Below are positions 14,028 to 14,097 of a stretch of 14,097 nucleotides of DNA, piece after piece; position 1 is the stretch's first letter, and each line of letters opens with the position of its first letter. The notes below the pieces were generated by a model. That model was not told where the DNA came from. It did no database searches and was given only the letters and a program-made list of their open reading frames with translations. The translations under genes and the position numbers were made by a program. This stretch comes from an uncultured Eubacteriales bacterium (GTDB lineage Bacteria; Bacillota_A; Clostridia; Peptostreptococcales; Anaerovoracaceae). Location: positions 1-14,097 of the forward strand of contig CACYHM010000037.1 of the NCBI GenBank assembly GCA_902774195.1, written 5' to 3'.

Positions 14028-14097
14028 GCTGCTGTAGCTCAGTAGGTAGAGCACTTCCTTGGTAAGGAAGAGGTTTCGGCAGTTCGAGTCTGCTCAG
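14028..14097 (+). tRNA. tRNA-Thr (anticodon GGT), 3' end cut by the window
   Basis: Acceptor 5' strand GCTGCTG, then TA and a D arm beginning GCTCAGTAGG. The anticodon stem CTTCC/GGAAG encloses loop TTGGTAA with anticodon GGT. The T arm is GGCAG-TTCGAGT-CTGCT with one G-T pair. Only CAG of the 3' acceptor strand remains; CAGCAGC would complete it, so about five bases (four acceptor plus discriminator) lie beyond the window. Confidence 0.93.

Overview
The window looks like a chromosomal segment of a Gram-positive anaerobe of the class Clostridia (Bacillota). The pointers are lipoprotein signal peptides with LTSC and LTAC lipoboxes, strong AGGAGG ribosome binding sites, frequent ATA (Ile) and AGG (Arg) codons despite moderately high GC, and protein families common in Lachnospiraceae and relatives: DUF2207, DUF975, DUF4956 with a Cthe_2159-type beta-helix lipoprotein, and the NusG-domain-II / Gx-transporter / ApbE set. 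I cannot name the genus.

Layout. (1) 8-1885 encodes a DUF2207 membrane protein with a Gly-rich tail, followed by a terminator. (2) 2015-4184 is an OmpR-type two-component system. The response regulator is broken by a frameshift between its receiver and DNA-binding domains. A structured inverted-repeat element of about 140 bp (2673-2811) separates it from the histidine kinase. (3) 4317-5057 on the minus strand is a DUF975 membrane protein with its own terminator. (4) 5312-10218 is a tightly packed plus-strand operon: DUF4956 membrane protein, beta-helix lipoprotein, GT2-GtrA glycosyltransferase, phosphodiester glycosidase-like protein, and a small four-helix membrane protein. It probably builds or modifies a cell-surface polymer. 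(5) 11043 down to 10184 on the minus strand holds a NusG-domain-II protein and a Gx-family transporter. Their junction appears deleted, leaving the first gene with an out-of-frame tail and the second without a start codon. (6) 11082-13503 holds an ApbE-type flavinyltransferase lipoprotein, divergent from (5) across a shared -10 region, then a SurE nucleotidase fused to an isochorismatase-like domain that lacks its catalytic Cys. (7) 13612-13917 encodes a small protein with a double-glycine secretion leader, followed by a terminator. (8) A strong promoter drives a tRNA-Thr(GGT) that runs off the window end.

How the parts may work together. The two-component system lies a short distance upstream of the surface-polymer operon and may once have controlled it. 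ApbE attaches FMN to exported redox proteins, and NusG-II and Gx proteins commonly neighbour it. The most unusual items are the SurE-isochorismatase fusion, the orphan double-glycine peptide, the inverted-repeat element, and the two broken loci. The broken loci could be real decay or assembly errors; raw reads would tell. No CRISPR array, complete insertion sequence, prophage gene or rRNA was seen, and no gene-free stretch exceeds 300 bases.
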